The notes under the pieces were generated by a model. That model searched no databases. It saw nothing but the letters and a program-made list of their open reading frames with translations, and was not told where the DNA came from. This document shows positions 42,592-52,936 of a DNA stretch of 64,000 nt, piece after piece. Position numbers and translations under genes: made by a program. Within the stretch, counting starts at the first letter, position 1. Every line of letters starts with the position of its first letter. Source of the stretch: an uncultured Pelagibacteraceae bacterium (GTDB taxonomy: Bacteria > Pseudomonadota > Alphaproteobacteria > Pelagibacterales > Pelagibacteraceae); NCBI GenBank assembly GCA_902560245.1, contig CACELK010000001.1, positions 34,959 to 98,958 of the forward strand, read 5' to 3'.

Positions 42592-43107
42592 ATGAAAACT
42601 ATAGAAGAAATTAATAGATCAAATGTTAAAAAAATTCAGGCTGAAAAAAAGCTGCCTCAATTTTTTCCAGGAGATATTATCAAAGTAGGAGTTAGAATAA
42701 CTGAAGGAAAAAGAGATAGAATTCAGTATTTTGAAGGTGTGTGTATCGCTAAGAAAAGTCGAAATATTAATTCATCATTTACAGTGAGAAAGATTTCTTT
42801 TGGAGAAGGTGTTGAACGAACTTTTGCTTTGTATAGTCCTATTGTTGACTCAATTAAAGTTATAAGATCTGGAGAGGTAAGAAGAGCTAAATTATATTAT
42901 TTAAGAGACAGAACTGGAAAATCTGCGAGAATAGCTGAAAAAATAAGAAAAAATATAGGAATTGAAGTAAATGTTAAAAGCGAAACAACAACTGAGGAAA
43001 ATTTACAGCAGACTGAAGTAAAAAATGATATAAAAGAGAATGAGCAAGAGAAAATTAAAGAGGAAACTTCAAAAAATAAAGAAGAAAGTTTAAAAGAAAA
43101 AAAATAA
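42592..43107 (+). CDS. rplS: Ribosomal protein bL19 with extended charged tail
   Basis: The track ORF starts at a TTG (42577). I chose the ATG at 42592, giving [11 protein letters not shown] and 171 residues. The core (to about residue 120) is typical L19: [80 protein letters not shown]. The C-terminal 45-50 residues form a Glu/Lys/Asn-rich, probably disordered tail, making the protein longer than the usual 115-130 residues. L19 lies at the 30S-50S interface. Confidence 0.95.
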   Translation: MKTIEEINRSNVKKIQAEKKLPQFFPGDIIKVGVRITEGKRDRIQYFEGVCIAKKSRNINSSFTVRKISFGEGVERTFALYSPIVDSIKVIRSGEVRRAKLYYLRDRTGKSARIAEKIRKNIGIEVNVKSETTTEENLQQTEVKNDIKENEQEKIKEETSKNKEESLKEKK

Positions 43108-43117
43108 ATTTTTTTCA

Positions 43118-44521
43118 ATGCCGCATACACTTTACGATAAAATTTGGAACGATCATTTAGTTCATGAACAAGATGACGGTACAGCATTATTATTTGTTGA
43201 TAGACATTTAATTCATGAGGTAACAAGTCCACAGGCTTTTGAGGGTTTACGAAATTCAAAAAGAAAAGTGAGACAGCCATCTCTAACTTTAGCTGTAGCA
43301 GATCATAACGTACCAACTACAGATAGATCAAAAGGAATATCGGACCAAGAATCAAAAATTCAGGTAGAAACTTTAGAAGCAAACTGTAAGGAATTTGGAA
43401 TAAAACTTTTTGGAATGAATGATAAGAGGCAAGGAATTGTACACGTAACAGGTCCAGAACAAGGATTTACACAACCAGGAACAGTAATAGTTTGCGGGGA
43501 CAGTCACACAGCCACTCATGGTGCATTCGGTTCACTAGCTTTTGGAATCGGAACCTCAGAAGTAGAACATGTTCTTGCAACACAAACATTAGTTCAGAAA
43601 AAAGCAAAAAATTTTAGAATAAATGTTAATGGAAAGCTTCCATTAGGAGTAACATCAAAAGATGTAATTTTACAAATAATTGGAAAAATAGGGACAGCCG
43701 GTGGAACAGGTTGTGTAATAGAATATGCGGGAGATTTGATTAGATCTTTAAGTGTAGAGCAAAGAATGACTATTTGTAATATGACGATCGAAGGTGGAGC
43801 ACGAGCTGGGTTAATAGAACCAGATGAAAAAATATTTAATTATTTAAAAGGGAGACCTATGTCACCTAAAGGGGATACTTGGGATAAAGCAGTTGAAGTT
43901 TGGAGTAATTTAAATTCAGATAATGATTCTCATTTTGACAAAGAAGTAAGCTTAACTGCAGAAGAAATTATTCCAATGGTTACTTGGGGCACCTCTCCCC
44001 AAGATGTTATAACAATTGAAGGAAAGGTTCCAAATCCAAATACAGAAAAAGATCTTGATAAGAAAAGTTCAATTGAAAGATCTTTAAAGTATATGGGCTT
44101 GAAGCCAGACACACTAGCAAAGGACATAAAAATTGATAAAGTTTTCATTGGAAGTTGTACAAATGGAAGAATTGAGGATTTAAGAGAAGCTGCAAAAATA
44201 TTAAAAAATAAAAAAAAAGCTTCCCATGTTCATGCCATGGTAGTCCCTGGTTCAGGTTTAGTTAAACAACAAGCAGAGCAAGAGGGTTTAGATAAAATTT
44301 TTATAAACTCAGGTTTTGAATGGAGAGAACCTGGTTGTTCTATGTGTTTAGCAATGAATGCAGATAAATTAAAGCCCGAAGAAAGATGTGCATCTACCTC
44401 TAATAGAAATTTTGAAGGAAGACAAGGCAGAGGCGGCAGAACACATTTAGTAAGCCCAGGCATGGCTGCAGCTGCAGCGATATCTGGTAATTTAGATGAT
44501 GTTAGAAAGTATCAAAATTAA
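43118..44521 (+). CDS. leuC: 3-isopropylmalate dehydratase large subunit
   Basis: A 467-residue aconitase-family protein that with LeuD isomerises 2-isopropylmalate to 3-isopropylmalate in leucine synthesis. It begins [20 protein letters not shown]. The 4Fe-4S cluster cysteines lie in [15 protein letters not shown] (one Cys) and [11 protein letters not shown] (two). Other motifs are [27 protein letters not shown] and [19 protein letters not shown]. It starts an operon with leuD and leuB, with gaps of zero bases and an overlap. The rplS gene ends 10 bases upstream. Confidence 0.97.
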   Translation: MPHTLYDKIWNDHLVHEQDDGTALLFVDRHLIHEVTSPQAFEGLRNSKRKVRQPSLTLAVADHNVPTTDRSKGISDQESKIQVETLEANCKEFGIKLFGMNDKRQGIVHVTGPEQGFTQPGTVIVCGDSHTATHGAFGSLAFGIGTSEVEHVLATQTLVQKKAKNFRINVNGKLPLGVTSKDVILQIIGKIGTAGGTGCVIEYAGDLIRSLSVEQRMTICNMTIEGGARAGLIEPDEKIFNYLKGRPMSPKGDTWDKAVEVWSNLNSDNDSHFDKEVSLTAEEIIPMVTWGTSPQDVITIEGKVPNPNTEKDLDKKSSIERSLKYMGLKPDTLAKDIKIDKVFIGSCTNGRIEDLREAAKILKNKKKASHVHAMVVPGSGLVKQQAEQEGLDKIFINSGFEWREPGCSMCLAMNADKLKPEERCASTSNRNFEGRQGRGGRTHLVSPGMAAAAAISGNLDDVRKYQN

Positions 44522-45127
44522 ATGCAAAAGTTTATTTCTCTAAAAAGCATTCCATCATATTTACCTATTGTAAATATAGACACAGACATGATTATACCAA
44601 AGCAGTTTTTAAAAACTATTAAAAGAACAGGTTTGGGAAAAAATCTTTTTTTTGAATTAAGATATGATGAAACAGGAAAAGAAATTCCAGACTTTATCTT
44701 AAACAAAAAACCATTTTGTAATTCCAACATATTAATCACAGGAAAAAATTTTGGGTGTGGTTCTTCAAGGGAACACGCACCTTGGGCACTATTAGATTTT
44801 GGAATTACTTGTATTATTAGTTCTAGTTATGCTGACATTTTTTATAATAACTGTTTTAAAAATGGAATTTTACCAATTGTTTTAAATGAGGATAAAATAA
44901 AGGATTTATCAGAATACTCTAATAGAAAAGAGGAGATCTCAGTCAACTTAGCGGATCAAAAAATTATATATGGAAACAACGAAATTTTATTTGAGATAGA
45001 CCCATTTAAAAAAAAATGTTTATTAGAGGGTCTAGATGACATTGCCTTATCTCTTGAAAAATCTGATAAAATAAAATGCTTCGAAAATAAAATTAAAAAT
45101 CAAAGACCCTGGATATTTAATGATTAA
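44522..45127 (+). CDS. leuD: 3-isopropylmalate dehydratase small subunit
   Basis: A 201-residue swivel-domain protein pairing with LeuC. Signatures are [40 protein letters not shown] (active-site loop) and [15 protein letters not shown]. It begins immediately after the leuC stop and overlaps leuB by 8 bases, indicating translational coupling. Confidence 0.97.
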   Translation: MQKFISLKSIPSYLPIVNIDTDMIIPKQFLKTIKRTGLGKNLFFELRYDETGKEIPDFILNKKPFCNSNILITGKNFGCGSSREHAPWALLDFGITCIISSSYADIFYNNCFKNGILPIVLNEDKIKDLSEYSNRKEEISVNLADQKIIYGNNEILFEIDPFKKKCLLEGLDDIALSLEKSDKIKCFENKIKNQRPWIFND

Positions 45128-46226
45128 AGTAAAAAAAAGAAAAATTTTACTTTTACCTGGGGATGGAATTGGACCTGAGGTAATAAACGAGGTTAAAAAA
45201 GTTATCAAATGGCTTAACTCAAAAAAGTCTCTAGATTTTGAAATTGATGAAGATTTAGCAGGAGGAGCTTCTTATGACAAACATGGAACTCCAATAACGG
45301 ATGAAGTGTTTTACAAAGCTCTTGAGAGTGAAGTTGTCATGTTAGGAGCAGTAGGTGGACCTAAATGGGATAATCTGGAATTTTCAAAAAAACCTGAGAG
45401 AGCATTATTAAAATTAAGAAAAGAGTTGAAATTATTTGCAAACTTAAGACCCGCAATATGTTTTAAACAATTGGTTGATGCATCTACTCTTAAACCTGAA
45501 ATTGTCTCTGGCTTAGATATTATGATTGTAAGAGAATTGACAGGAGGAATATATTTTGGAGAACCAAGAGGGATTAAACCTATAGATAATGGAGAAAGAA
45601 AAGGCATTAACACACATACTTATACTAGCAGTGAAATTATTAGAGTAGCAAGGGTCGCTTTTGATTTAGCTAAAAAAAGATCTAATAGAGTTACTTCGTG
45701 TGAGAAATCTAATGTTATGGAAGCAGGACAACTTTGGAAAGAAGAGGTTCAAACTTTACATGATGCAGAATACAAAGAAGTAGAACTAAATCACATGTTA
45801 GCAGATAACTGTTCTATGCAATTATTAAGAAATCCAAAACAATTTGATGTCATAGTAACTGATAATCTTTTCGGAGACATGCTTTCTGACCAAGCATCAA
45901 TGTTAACAGGCTCATTAGGACTTTTACCATCAGCATCTCTTGGTGCAAAAAATAAAGATGGTGAAATGAGAGCCATGTATGAGCCAATACATGGCTCAGC
46001 TCCAGATATAGCTGGAAAAGGATTGGCAAATCCAATTGCAACAATTTTAAGTTTTGCAATGGCATTAAGATATTCTTTAAATTTAGATAAAGAGGCAGAT
46101 AATTTGGAAAAAGCGGTCCAAGATGTGCTTAATGAAGGTTTAAGAACAAAAGATATAGTTGCAAAGGGAAAAAAAGAAGTATCCACTGTTCAAATGGGGG
46201 ATGCGATTATTTCAAAATTGAAATAA
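45120..46226 (+). CDS. leuB: 3-isopropylmalate dehydrogenase
   Basis: A 368-residue NAD-dependent enzyme that oxidatively decarboxylates 3-isopropylmalate. Motifs include [56 protein letters not shown], and [27 protein letters not shown], with the NAD-site [19 protein letters not shown]. It completes leuCDB. The DMSP cluster begins 25 bases further on the same strand. Confidence 0.97.
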   Translation: MIKVKKRKILLLPGDGIGPEVINEVKKVIKWLNSKKSLDFEIDEDLAGGASYDKHGTPITDEVFYKALESEVVMLGAVGGPKWDNLEFSKKPERALLKLRKELKLFANLRPAICFKQLVDASTLKPEIVSGLDIMIVRELTGGIYFGEPRGIKPIDNGERKGINTHTYTSSEIIRVARVAFDLAKKRSNRVTSCEKSNVMEAGQLWKEEVQTLHDAEYKEVELNHMLADNCSMQLLRNPKQFDVIVTDNLFGDMLSDQASMLTGSLGLLPSASLGAKNKDGEMRAMYEPIHGSAPDIAGKGLANPIATILSFAMALRYSLNLDKEADNLEKAVQDVLNEGLRTKDIVAKGKKEVSTVQMGDAIISKLK

Positions 46227-46251
46227 TTTGTATTTTAATTAAAATAAGATT

Positions 46252-48018
46252 ATGCCAACTTATAATGCACCTGTTGAAGATATGCTTTTTTTATATGAAA
46301 AGCTTAGAGACAATAAAAATTATAATGAGATTGATAAATATAAAGAAGTCACAACTGATCTTGTAAAAAATATTTTAGAGGAGGCAGCAAAAATTAATCA
46401 AAATTTAATTTTACCTCTTGCAAAAGCTGGAGATGAAAATCCAACAGTGTTAGAAAATGGTGTTGTAAGGACACCCCCTGGTTACAAAGAGGCATATAAA
46501 AAATTTATTGAAGATGGATGGACATCATTATCTTGTGATCCAAAATATGGTGGACAAGGTATGCCAAAAACTGTGAGTGCATTTTTTGATGAAATGCTAT
46601 CATCAGCCAGCTTAGCATTTAAGCTCTATAGCGAACTAACCCTTGGTGCATATAATTGTATAAATCACCACGCTACGGATGAAATTAAAAATAAATATCT
46701 TCCAAAAATGGTTGAAGGTAAATGGAGCGGGACAATGTGTTTAACTGAACCAGTATGTGGAACAGACTTAGGTTTACTTAAGACAAAAGCAGTAGAGCAA
46801 TCAGATGGAACATATAAAATCACAGGTCAAAAAATATTTATTACATCAGGCGATCATGATTTAACAGAAAATATTATTCATTTAGTAATCGCAAGAGCAT
46901 CAGACTCACCTAAGGGCACTAAAGGAATCAGTTTATTTTTAGTTCCAAAATTTATTGTCAAAGAGGACGGATCGATCGGCACTAGAAATGGAATATCGAC
47001 TGGTTCAATAGAAACTAAAATGGGAATTAAAGGTTCAGCAACATGTGTTTTAAACTTTGATGAGGCAACGGGATATATGATTGGTCCTAAAAATAAAGGA
47101 TTGAGTCAAATGTTTACAATGATGAATTTAGAGAGAATTGTGGTTGGAATTCAAGGCCTAGGTATTTCTGAAATTGCGTACCAAAACTCATTGATCTATG
47201 CGAAAGAGAGAAAGCAAGGAAAAAGTACAAAAAATCAGTCACCAAATGGAAACGCAGACTTAATTATTGAGCATGCAGATATAAGGAAAACTTTATTAAA
47301 TATGAAATCTATAATTGAGGGAGAGAGAGCTCTGTGCTTTTGGTTATCACAACAAACAGAAGTGAGTTTAAACCATAGCGACCAGAAAATAAAACAAGAC
47401 GCCACAGATATGGTTTCATTAATGACTCCTGTTGTTAAATCATTATTTTCAGATTTAGGGATGGAAATTACAAGTGATGCAATGCAAATATACGGAGGGT
47501 ATGGATACACTAAAGATCAAGGTATTGAACAATTATACAGGGATAATAGAATAACTCCCATATACGAAGGAACAAACTCCGTTCAAGCAATAGATTTAGT
47601 ATTCAGAAAACTAGTTAATCAAAACGGAGATATAATTGACAAGTATATTAGTATGATTAAAGGTGACTTAAATAAAAATAATAAAGACTTAAGCTCTTTT
47701 GTAACCAAGTTAGAAGTTTACATTGATAAATTAAGCAAATTTTCAAATTGGATGAAAGATAAAATAAAAACCTCAAAAGATGATGCAAATGCTGCTTCAA
47801 ATGATTATTTGAGAGTTCTTGGCTATGTTGCAATTGGTTATTCGTGGTTAAAGGTTTTAGAAGTGAGTTACAAAGATTATTCGAATAATAAAGACTTTTA
47901 TGAAGATAAAATACAAACAGCAAATTTTTATTTCAATAGAGTTTTACCTAGAGTAGAAAGCCATTATTTATCTGCAACAACAGGCAGTAAATATATAATG
48001 GATTTTAAATTTAATTAA
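46252..48018 (+). CDS. dmdC: 3-methylmercaptopropionyl-CoA dehydrogenase
   Basis: A 588-residue acyl-CoA dehydrogenase of the long class with a C-terminal extension. It shows MPTYNAPVEDMLFLYEKL at the start (a usual DmdC beginning), GTMCLTEPVCGTDLGLLKT and KIFITSGDHDL (FAD-binding middle domain), YGGYGYTKDQGIEQLYRDNR and PIYEGTNSVQAIDLVFRK. In DmdC enzymes a Glu of the latter region serves as base. The product oxidises methylmercaptopropionyl-CoA to methylthioacryloyl-CoA. The call rests on close pattern agreement and the dmdB/dmdA neighbours; a generic acyl-CoA dehydrogenase is the alternative. Confidence 0.88.
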   Translation: MPTYNAPVEDMLFLYEKLRDNKNYNEIDKYKEVTTDLVKNILEEAAKINQNLILPLAKAGDENPTVLENGVVRTPPGYKEAYKKFIEDGWTSLSCDPKYGGQGMPKTVSAFFDEMLSSASLAFKLYSELTLGAYNCINHHATDEIKNKYLPKMVEGKWSGTMCLTEPVCGTDLGLLKTKAVEQSDGTYKITGQKIFITSGDHDLTENIIHLVIARASDSPKGTKGISLFLVPKFIVKEDGSIGTRNGISTGSIETKMGIKGSATCVLNFDEATGYMIGPKNKGLSQMFTMMNLERIVVGIQGLGISEIAYQNSLIYAKERKQGKSTKNQSPNGNADLIIEHADIRKTLLNMKSIIEGERALCFWLSQQTEVSLNHSDQKIKQDATDMVSLMTPVVKSLFSDLGMEITSDAMQIYGGYGYTKDQGIEQLYRDNRITPIYEGTNSVQAIDLVFRKLVNQNGDIIDKYISMIKGDLNKNNKDLSSFVTKLEVYIDKLSKFSNWMKDKIKTSKDDANAASNDYLRVLGYVAIGYSWLKVLEVSYKDYSNNKDFYEDKIQTANFYFNRVLPRVESHYLSATTGSKYIMDFKFN

Positions 48019-48023
48019 AGAAA

Positions 48024-49652
48024 ATGAGCCATTACGAGAAAAATCTTGACAAAAATAATGCAAATTTCGTTCCATTAACACCTCTATCTTTTTTATTAAG
48101 AGCTAAAGATATTTATCCAAATTATGAAGCAATAGTTTATGAAGATAGAAAATATACTTGGAGTGAAGTGTATAAAAGATGTGTAAAATTTGCTAGTGCA
48201 CTAAGTAAAATTGGTATTTCCAAAGGTGATACGGTCTCTTTTTTAGCCTTTAATACTCCAGAGATTTTTGAAGCTCATTACTCTGTGCCAATGACAGGAG
48301 GGGTATTAAATACAATTAATATTAGGTTAGATGCTAAGACTATTGCTTACATCTTAAACCATAGCGATGCTAAAGTTTTAGTAGTTGATAGACAATTACA
48401 CATGGAGGTAAAAAAAGCATTAAGCACTCTCAAAAAAAAAATTACAATAATTGATATAAACGATAAATTTGCTGATCAATCGAAATTGGAAAAAATTGGG
48501 GACTTAGAATATGAGGAATTTTTAAATACAGGCGATGAAAATTTTAAATGGGAAATGCCAGATGATGAGTGGCAAGCAATCTCATTAAGTTATACTTCAG
48601 GAACAACAGGCAATCCTAAAGGAGTTGTTTATCATCATAGAGGAGCTTATTTAATGTCAACAGGAAGTGCGACTGCGTGGAATATGCCTAACAGATTAAA
48701 TTTTCTGACGGTTGTCCCAATGTTTCACTGTAATGGATGGTGTTATCCGTGGACAGTACCAATGCTTAATGGAAGAACAATTTGTCTTAGAGCCATTGAT
48801 ATAAAAAAAATTTTTGAACTTATAGATAAGTATAATGTATCCCACTTTGGAGGAGCTCCTATAGTATTGAATATGATAACAGGTGCACCAGAGAGTGAGC
48901 GTAAAAAACTTAAAAATAAGGTTTATGTATTAACAGCTGGTGCTCCACCACCAAGCATTATATTTAAAAAAATGAAAAGTCTTGGATTTGAAGTAATGCA
49001 TGTTTATGGGTTAACAGAAACTTATGGACACGTAACACAATGTGCTTGGAATGAGGAATGGAATAGTTTAGATGAGGAAAAGCAAAATGAAATAAAAGCT
49101 AGGCAAGGAGTCAGATATCCAAATACTGAAGGTGTTACAATTATGAATCCAGAGACAATGAAGGAAGTTCCAAGAGATGGGAAAACTATAGGTGAAATAA
49201 TGATTAGAGGAAATGTAGTTATGAAAGGATATTTCAAGGATAAGGAAGCTACAGAAAAAGCCATGAAAGATGGTTGGTTTCATACAGGTGATTTAGCAGT
49301 TATGCATCCTGATGGTTATGCAAAGATACAAGATAGATCTAAAGATATAATTATTTCAGGTGGCGAAAATATTTCCTCTATTGAAATAGAAAATACTTTA
49401 GCAAAGCATCCATCTGTATCTATTGCAGCTGTTGTTGCAAAACCTGATGAAAAATGGGGCGAAGTACCTTGTGCTTTCATTGAAATGGTAAAAGATAAAC
49501 CAGTTACAGAAAAAGAATTAATAAATTTTTGCAAAGAGACCCTTGCAGGTTTTAAAGTTCCAAAAAAAGTTGAATTTTGTGAATTGCCAAAAACATCAAC
49601 AGGAAAAATCCAAAAATTTGAGTTAAGAAAAAAGGCCAAGGAGTTAAACTGA
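48024..49652 (+). CDS. dmdB: 3-methylmercaptopropionyl-CoA ligase
   Basis: A 542-residue ANL-family acyl-CoA synthetase. Motifs are ISLSYTSGTTGNPKGVVYHH, VVPMFHCNGWCYPWT, VYGLTETYGHVTQC, GWFHTGDLAVMHPDGYAKI, and C-terminal LPKTSTGKIQKFELR with the catalytic lysine. The pattern is that of medium-chain acyl-CoA ligases including DmdB, which activates methylmercaptopropionate with CoA and ATP. It lies 5 bases after dmdC, supporting the function. The stop codon overlaps a possible CTG start of the next gene. Confidence 0.88.
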   Translation: MSHYEKNLDKNNANFVPLTPLSFLLRAKDIYPNYEAIVYEDRKYTWSEVYKRCVKFASALSKIGISKGDTVSFLAFNTPEIFEAHYSVPMTGGVLNTINIRLDAKTIAYILNHSDAKVLVVDRQLHMEVKKALSTLKKKITIIDINDKFADQSKLEKIGDLEYEEFLNTGDENFKWEMPDDEWQAISLSYTSGTTGNPKGVVYHHRGAYLMSTGSATAWNMPNRLNFLTVVPMFHCNGWCYPWTVPMLNGRTICLRAIDIKKIFELIDKYNVSHFGGAPIVLNMITGAPESERKKLKNKVYVLTAGAPPPSIIFKKMKSLGFEVMHVYGLTETYGHVTQCAWNEEWNSLDEEKQNEIKARQGVRYPNTEGVTIMNPETMKEVPRDGKTIGEIMIRGNVVMKGYFKDKEATEKAMKDGWFHTGDLAVMHPDGYAKIQDRSKDIIISGGENISSIEIENTLAKHPSVSIAAVVAKPDEKWGEVPCAFIEMVKDKPVTEKELINFCKETLAGFKVPKKVEFCELPKTSTGKIQKFELRKKAKELN

Positions 49653-49696
49653 ACTTAAACGTCGATAATAAAGACGTATTCATATCTACCAGTGGT

Positions 49697-50431
49697 ATGG
49701 ATATTGATCCAAAAAAACCATCAATACTTTTGATGCACGGAAGTGGACTTACACATATAGTTTGGTCCCTTCATGAACAGTTTTATTCAGCAAATGGATT
49801 TAATGTTTTATCAATTGATCTACCTGGACATGGGGACTCAGAAGGACCTTCATTAAAATCTATTGAGGAAATGTCTGATTGGGTAAAAAAAATGATGGAA
49901 ACATTGGATATTTCAAAAATAAGTTTTATGGGACATTCACAAGGTGCACTAGTAGGAATTGATTTTGCCTCAAGATATCCTGAGCATATAGATAAATTAA
50001 TTTTAGTTGCAGGGTCAAATAAAATGCCTGTTAACAAAGATCTTATCGACTTAGCAGAGGCTGGAGATGAAAAAGCAGTGCTGTTAATGATGAAATGGGG
50101 TTATGAGGGTTCAAAAGCATTTATAGGAGGAAACCCAGTAAAAAAAATTGTGAACTCAGCAAGAGCAATTAGGGAAGTTTTAGCTGTAGACTTAAATGCC
50201 TGTAATAATTATAAGGATGGCGAAAATGCGATTAAAAAAATAAATTGTTTAACTTTATGTATTTTTGGAGATTTAGATAAAATGGTTCCGATGAAGGTTG
50301 GAGTTAAAATGTCAGAACAAATAAAAAATTCTGAAGTAAAGATAATTTCTAATTGTGGACATATGATTTTATTTGAAAAAGCTTTTGAAATGAGAAAATT
50401 AGTTAACGAATTCATAAAAAAAAGTAAATGA
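49697..50431 (+). CDS. Alpha/beta hydrolase of the DMSP cluster
   Basis: A hydrolase of at least 244 residues. Visible motifs are [18 protein letters not shown] (oxyanion HG), [11 protein letters not shown], nucleophile elbow [23 protein letters not shown] with an acid residue, and [11 protein letters not shown] with the catalytic His. The ATG at 49697 lacks a Shine-Dalgarno sequence. In-frame upstream codons give NLNVDNKDVFISTSG, which looks like the usual start of such hydrolases, and the only available upstream start is a CTG at 49649 preceded by AAGGAG. It overlaps dmdA by 4 bases, so a role in DMSP or thioester metabolism is likely, but no activity is established. Confidence 0.8.
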   Translation: MDIDPKKPSILLMHGSGLTHIVWSLHEQFYSANGFNVLSIDLPGHGDSEGPSLKSIEEMSDWVKKMMETLDISKISFMGHSQGALVGIDFASRYPEHIDKLILVAGSNKMPVNKDLIDLAEAGDEKAVLLMMKWGYEGSKAFIGGNPVKKIVNSARAIREVLAVDLNACNNYKDGENAIKKINCLTLCIFGDLDKMVPMKVGVKMSEQIKNSEVKIISNCGHMILFEKAFEMRKLVNEFIKKSK

Positions 50432-51537
50432 AAAACTATTTTATTGCTAAATCAAGAAGACTAAGAAGTACTCCTTATACTTCAAGAATTGAGAAACAAG
50501 GAGTTACTGCATATTCGATTTATAATCATATGCTTCTGCCAGCTGCTTTTGGATCGTTAGAGGACTCATATCATCATTTAAAAGAACATGTTCAAATTTG
50601 GGATGTAGCTGGTGAAAGACAAGTTGAAATTTCAGGAAAGGATTCAGCAAAATTAGTTCAACTAATGACGTGTAGAGATCTTTCAAAATCTAAAATAGGT
50701 AGATGTTACTATTGCCCAATAATTGACGATAACGCAGGAATGATTAATGATCCTGTAATTTTAAAGCTACAAGAAGATAGATGGTGGATTTCGATAGCAG
50801 ACTCTGATGTAATATTATTTGCAAAAGGATTAGCAATTGGAAACAATTTAAATGTAAAAATTTTTGAACCAAATGTTGATATAATGGCAGTACAGGGTCC
50901 GAAATCATTTAAGTTGATGGAAAAAATATTTGGAGAAAAAATAACAAAAATGAAATTTTTTGGTTTTGATTACTTTAATTTTGACGGAGCAAAACATCTA
51001 ATTGCAAGATCTGGTTGGTCAAAACAAGGTGGTTATGAAATTTATGTAGAAAATACTAAGTCTGGATTAGCCTTATACGACAAACTTTTTGAAGAGGGTA
51101 AAGAATTAAATGTTAAACCAGGTTGCCCAAATTTAATAGAAAGGATTGAAAGTGCATTGCTATCTTATGGTAATGATATGGATAATGACGATAATCCTTT
51201 AGAATGTGGTTTAGATAAATATGTTAGTTTAGATACAGAGATAAATTTTCTAGGAAAAGATAAATTAAAACAAATAAAGAAAAATGGTTTAATCAAAAAA
51301 TTAATGGGTGTAATAATCGAAGCAAAAGAAATCAATGTATCTAAATCCATAGAACTACTTGATAAAGATAACCTAAAAATAGGTGAGCTTAGATCAGGTG
51401 TTTATTCACCACATTTTAAAAAAGTTATTGGTATCGCTATGATAAATAAACCTTATTATAACCTTTCCCAAACATTTAAAATCTCAATAAATGGAACTAT
51501 TTTCGAGGGAAAAGTTTGCGATTTACCTTTCATTTAG
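50428..51537 (+). CDS. dmdA: Dimethylsulfoniopropionate demethylase
   Basis: A 369-residue glycine-cleavage-T-like protein. Its start [20 protein letters not shown] and other segments ([97 protein letters not shown]) agree closely with the Pelagibacter DmdA as I remember it. They differ from GcvT, which lacks the SRRLRSTPY head. DmdA transfers a methyl group from DMSP to tetrahydrofolate, giving methylmercaptopropionate and 5-methyl-THF. The preceding dmdC, dmdB and hydrolase genes handle the product. Regulation was not apparent. Confidence 0.96.
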   Translation: MKNYFIAKSRRLRSTPYTSRIEKQGVTAYSIYNHMLLPAAFGSLEDSYHHLKEHVQIWDVAGERQVEISGKDSAKLVQLMTCRDLSKSKIGRCYYCPIIDDNAGMINDPVILKLQEDRWWISIADSDVILFAKGLAIGNNLNVKIFEPNVDIMAVQGPKSFKLMEKIFGEKITKMKFFGFDYFNFDGAKHLIARSGWSKQGGYEIYVENTKSGLALYDKLFEEGKELNVKPGCPNLIERIESALLSYGNDMDNDDNPLECGLDKYVSLDTEINFLGKDKLKQIKKNGLIKKLMGVIIEAKEINVSKSIELLDKDNLKIGELRSGVYSPHFKKVIGIAMINKPYYNLSQTFKISINGTIFEGKVCDLPFI

Positions 51538-51552
51538 TATAACTAAATCACA

Positions 51553-52563
51553 ATGAATATAGCAATAGTAGGAGCAACAGGAAATGTTGGAAGAAAAATC
51601 ATAGAAGTACTAGAGAATAAAAATTTTCCTATTTCCGAACTGTATTTGATTGCCTCCTCTAAAAGTGCAGGACAAAAAATAAATTTTAAAGATAAGACTC
51701 ACACAGTAATAGATTTAGAAAAATTTGATTTTTCAAAAGTAAAAATAACTTTTTTTGCAGCGGGAAGCTCAGTAGCGGAAAAATGGGCTCCGATGGCAGC
51801 AAAAAAAACAATTGTAATTGATAACTCAAAATATTTTAGAAAAGATCCCGAAATACCTTTGGTTGTTCCTGAGGTGAATTCAAAAGATTTATCCAATTTT
51901 AAAAATAAAAATATAATAGCAAATGCTAATTGCTCAGTGATACCTATGGTTGTTGTTTTAAAACCTTTACATGATCTTTATAATATAAAAAGAATAGTTG
52001 CCTCAACATACCAATCGGTCTCAGGTGTTGGAAAAGCTGGAATGGATGAACTTTTGTCCCAAACAAAAGAATATTTTGAAGGCAAAAAAATTGTATCCCA
52101 AAATTTTACAAAACAAATAGCGTTTAATGCAATTCCACATATTGATAGTTTTTTAGAAAATGGGTCAACCAAAGAAGAACAAAAAAATCATGATGAGGTT
52201 AAAAAAATTTTAGATAAAAAAATTAATATTACGTCTACTTGTGTTAGAATTCCTGTTTTAGTTTCACATTCAATAAGTGTAAATGTAGAATTTCATAAAG
52301 ATTATAATTTAGGTGAAATAAAGAGTATTTTATCTAAATCACCAGGTTGTAAAGTCATAGATGAACAAAAAGATGGAGGTTATGTTACTCCTGTAGAGGC
52401 AGAAAATAAATATGAAACATTTATTTCTAGAATAAGAAAAGATTCTTCTCAGGCTAATTCTATAAATTTATGGATTGTTTGTGATAATTTACTTAAAGGT
52501 GCCGCATTAAATGCAGTTGAAATTGCAGAAAGTTTAATTAAACAGAACTTACATGACAGATAA
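51553..52563 (+). CDS. asd: Aspartate-semialdehyde dehydrogenase
   Basis: A 336-residue enzyme making aspartate semialdehyde for lysine, threonine and methionine synthesis. It has IAIVGATGNVGRKIIEVLE (NADP-binding), SAGSSVAEKWAPMAAKK-type sequence, NANCSVIPMVVVLKPLHD containing the active-site Cys, VASTYQSVSGVGKAGMDEL, and RIPVLVSHSISVNVEF with the conserved His region. It follows dmdA by 15 bases and overlaps sdhC by 11 bases. Confidence 0.97.
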   Translation: MNIAIVGATGNVGRKIIEVLENKNFPISELYLIASSKSAGQKINFKDKTHTVIDLEKFDFSKVKITFFAAGSSVAEKWAPMAAKKTIVIDNSKYFRKDPEIPLVVPEVNSKDLSNFKNKNIIANANCSVIPMVVVLKPLHDLYNIKRIVASTYQSVSGVGKAGMDELLSQTKEYFEGKKIVSQNFTKQIAFNAIPHIDSFLENGSTKEEQKNHDEVKKILDKKINITSTCVRIPVLVSHSISVNVEFHKDYNLGEIKSILSKSPGCKVIDEQKDGGYVTPVEAENKYETFISRIRKDSSQANSINLWIVCDNLLKGAALNAVEIAESLIKQNLHDR

Positions 52564-52936
52564 AAACCCTTTATCGCCGCACATTCAAATTTATAATTGG
52601 CATATATCATCTTTAGTTTCAATTTCTCATAGAATAACAGGAATAATAAATATTATTATTATTTCCTTAGTATGTTTTTGGGTGGCCTTTCTACTTTTAG
52701 GTAATGCAAATTATGATTTTATTCAAAAATTTTTTGAAAGTTATTTTGGAAAATTTTTTATTATAGGTGCTATTTGGTCATTTACTTTTCAAATTTTAAG
52801 TGAGATCAGACATATATTTTGGGACTTAGGATTTGGTTTTGAGATAAAAACTTCAAATATTACCGGCTTATCAGTTATTTTTGGATCATTTATTTTGACA
52901 GCTATAATTTTTATTTTAGGAAGGAATTTATTTTAA
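52553..52936 (+). CDS. sdhC: Succinate dehydrogenase cytochrome b556 subunit
   Basis: A 127-residue three-helix membrane subunit. Motifs NPLSPHIQIYNWHISSLVSISHRITGI (quinone and heme-ligand region) and EIRHIFWDLGFGFEI (second-helix His) are standard for SdhC. It anchors the SdhAB dimer and binds heme b with SdhD. It overlaps asd at the start and sdhD at the end (TAATG). Confidence 0.96.
   Translation: MTDKNPLSPHIQIYNWHISSLVSISHRITGIINIIIISLVCFWVAFLLLGNANYDFIQKFFESYFGKFFIIGAIWSFTFQILSEIRHIFWDLGFGFEIKTSNITGLSVIFGSFILTAIIFILGRNLF

Noticed and set aside
42897-43316. 139-residue minus-strand ORF over rplS/leuC
   Set aside because: Low-complexity, antisense to two well-supported genes; no family match.
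45791-46186. 131-residue minus-strand ORF within leuB
   Set aside because: Shadow of the conserved leuB frame; no start context or homology recognised.
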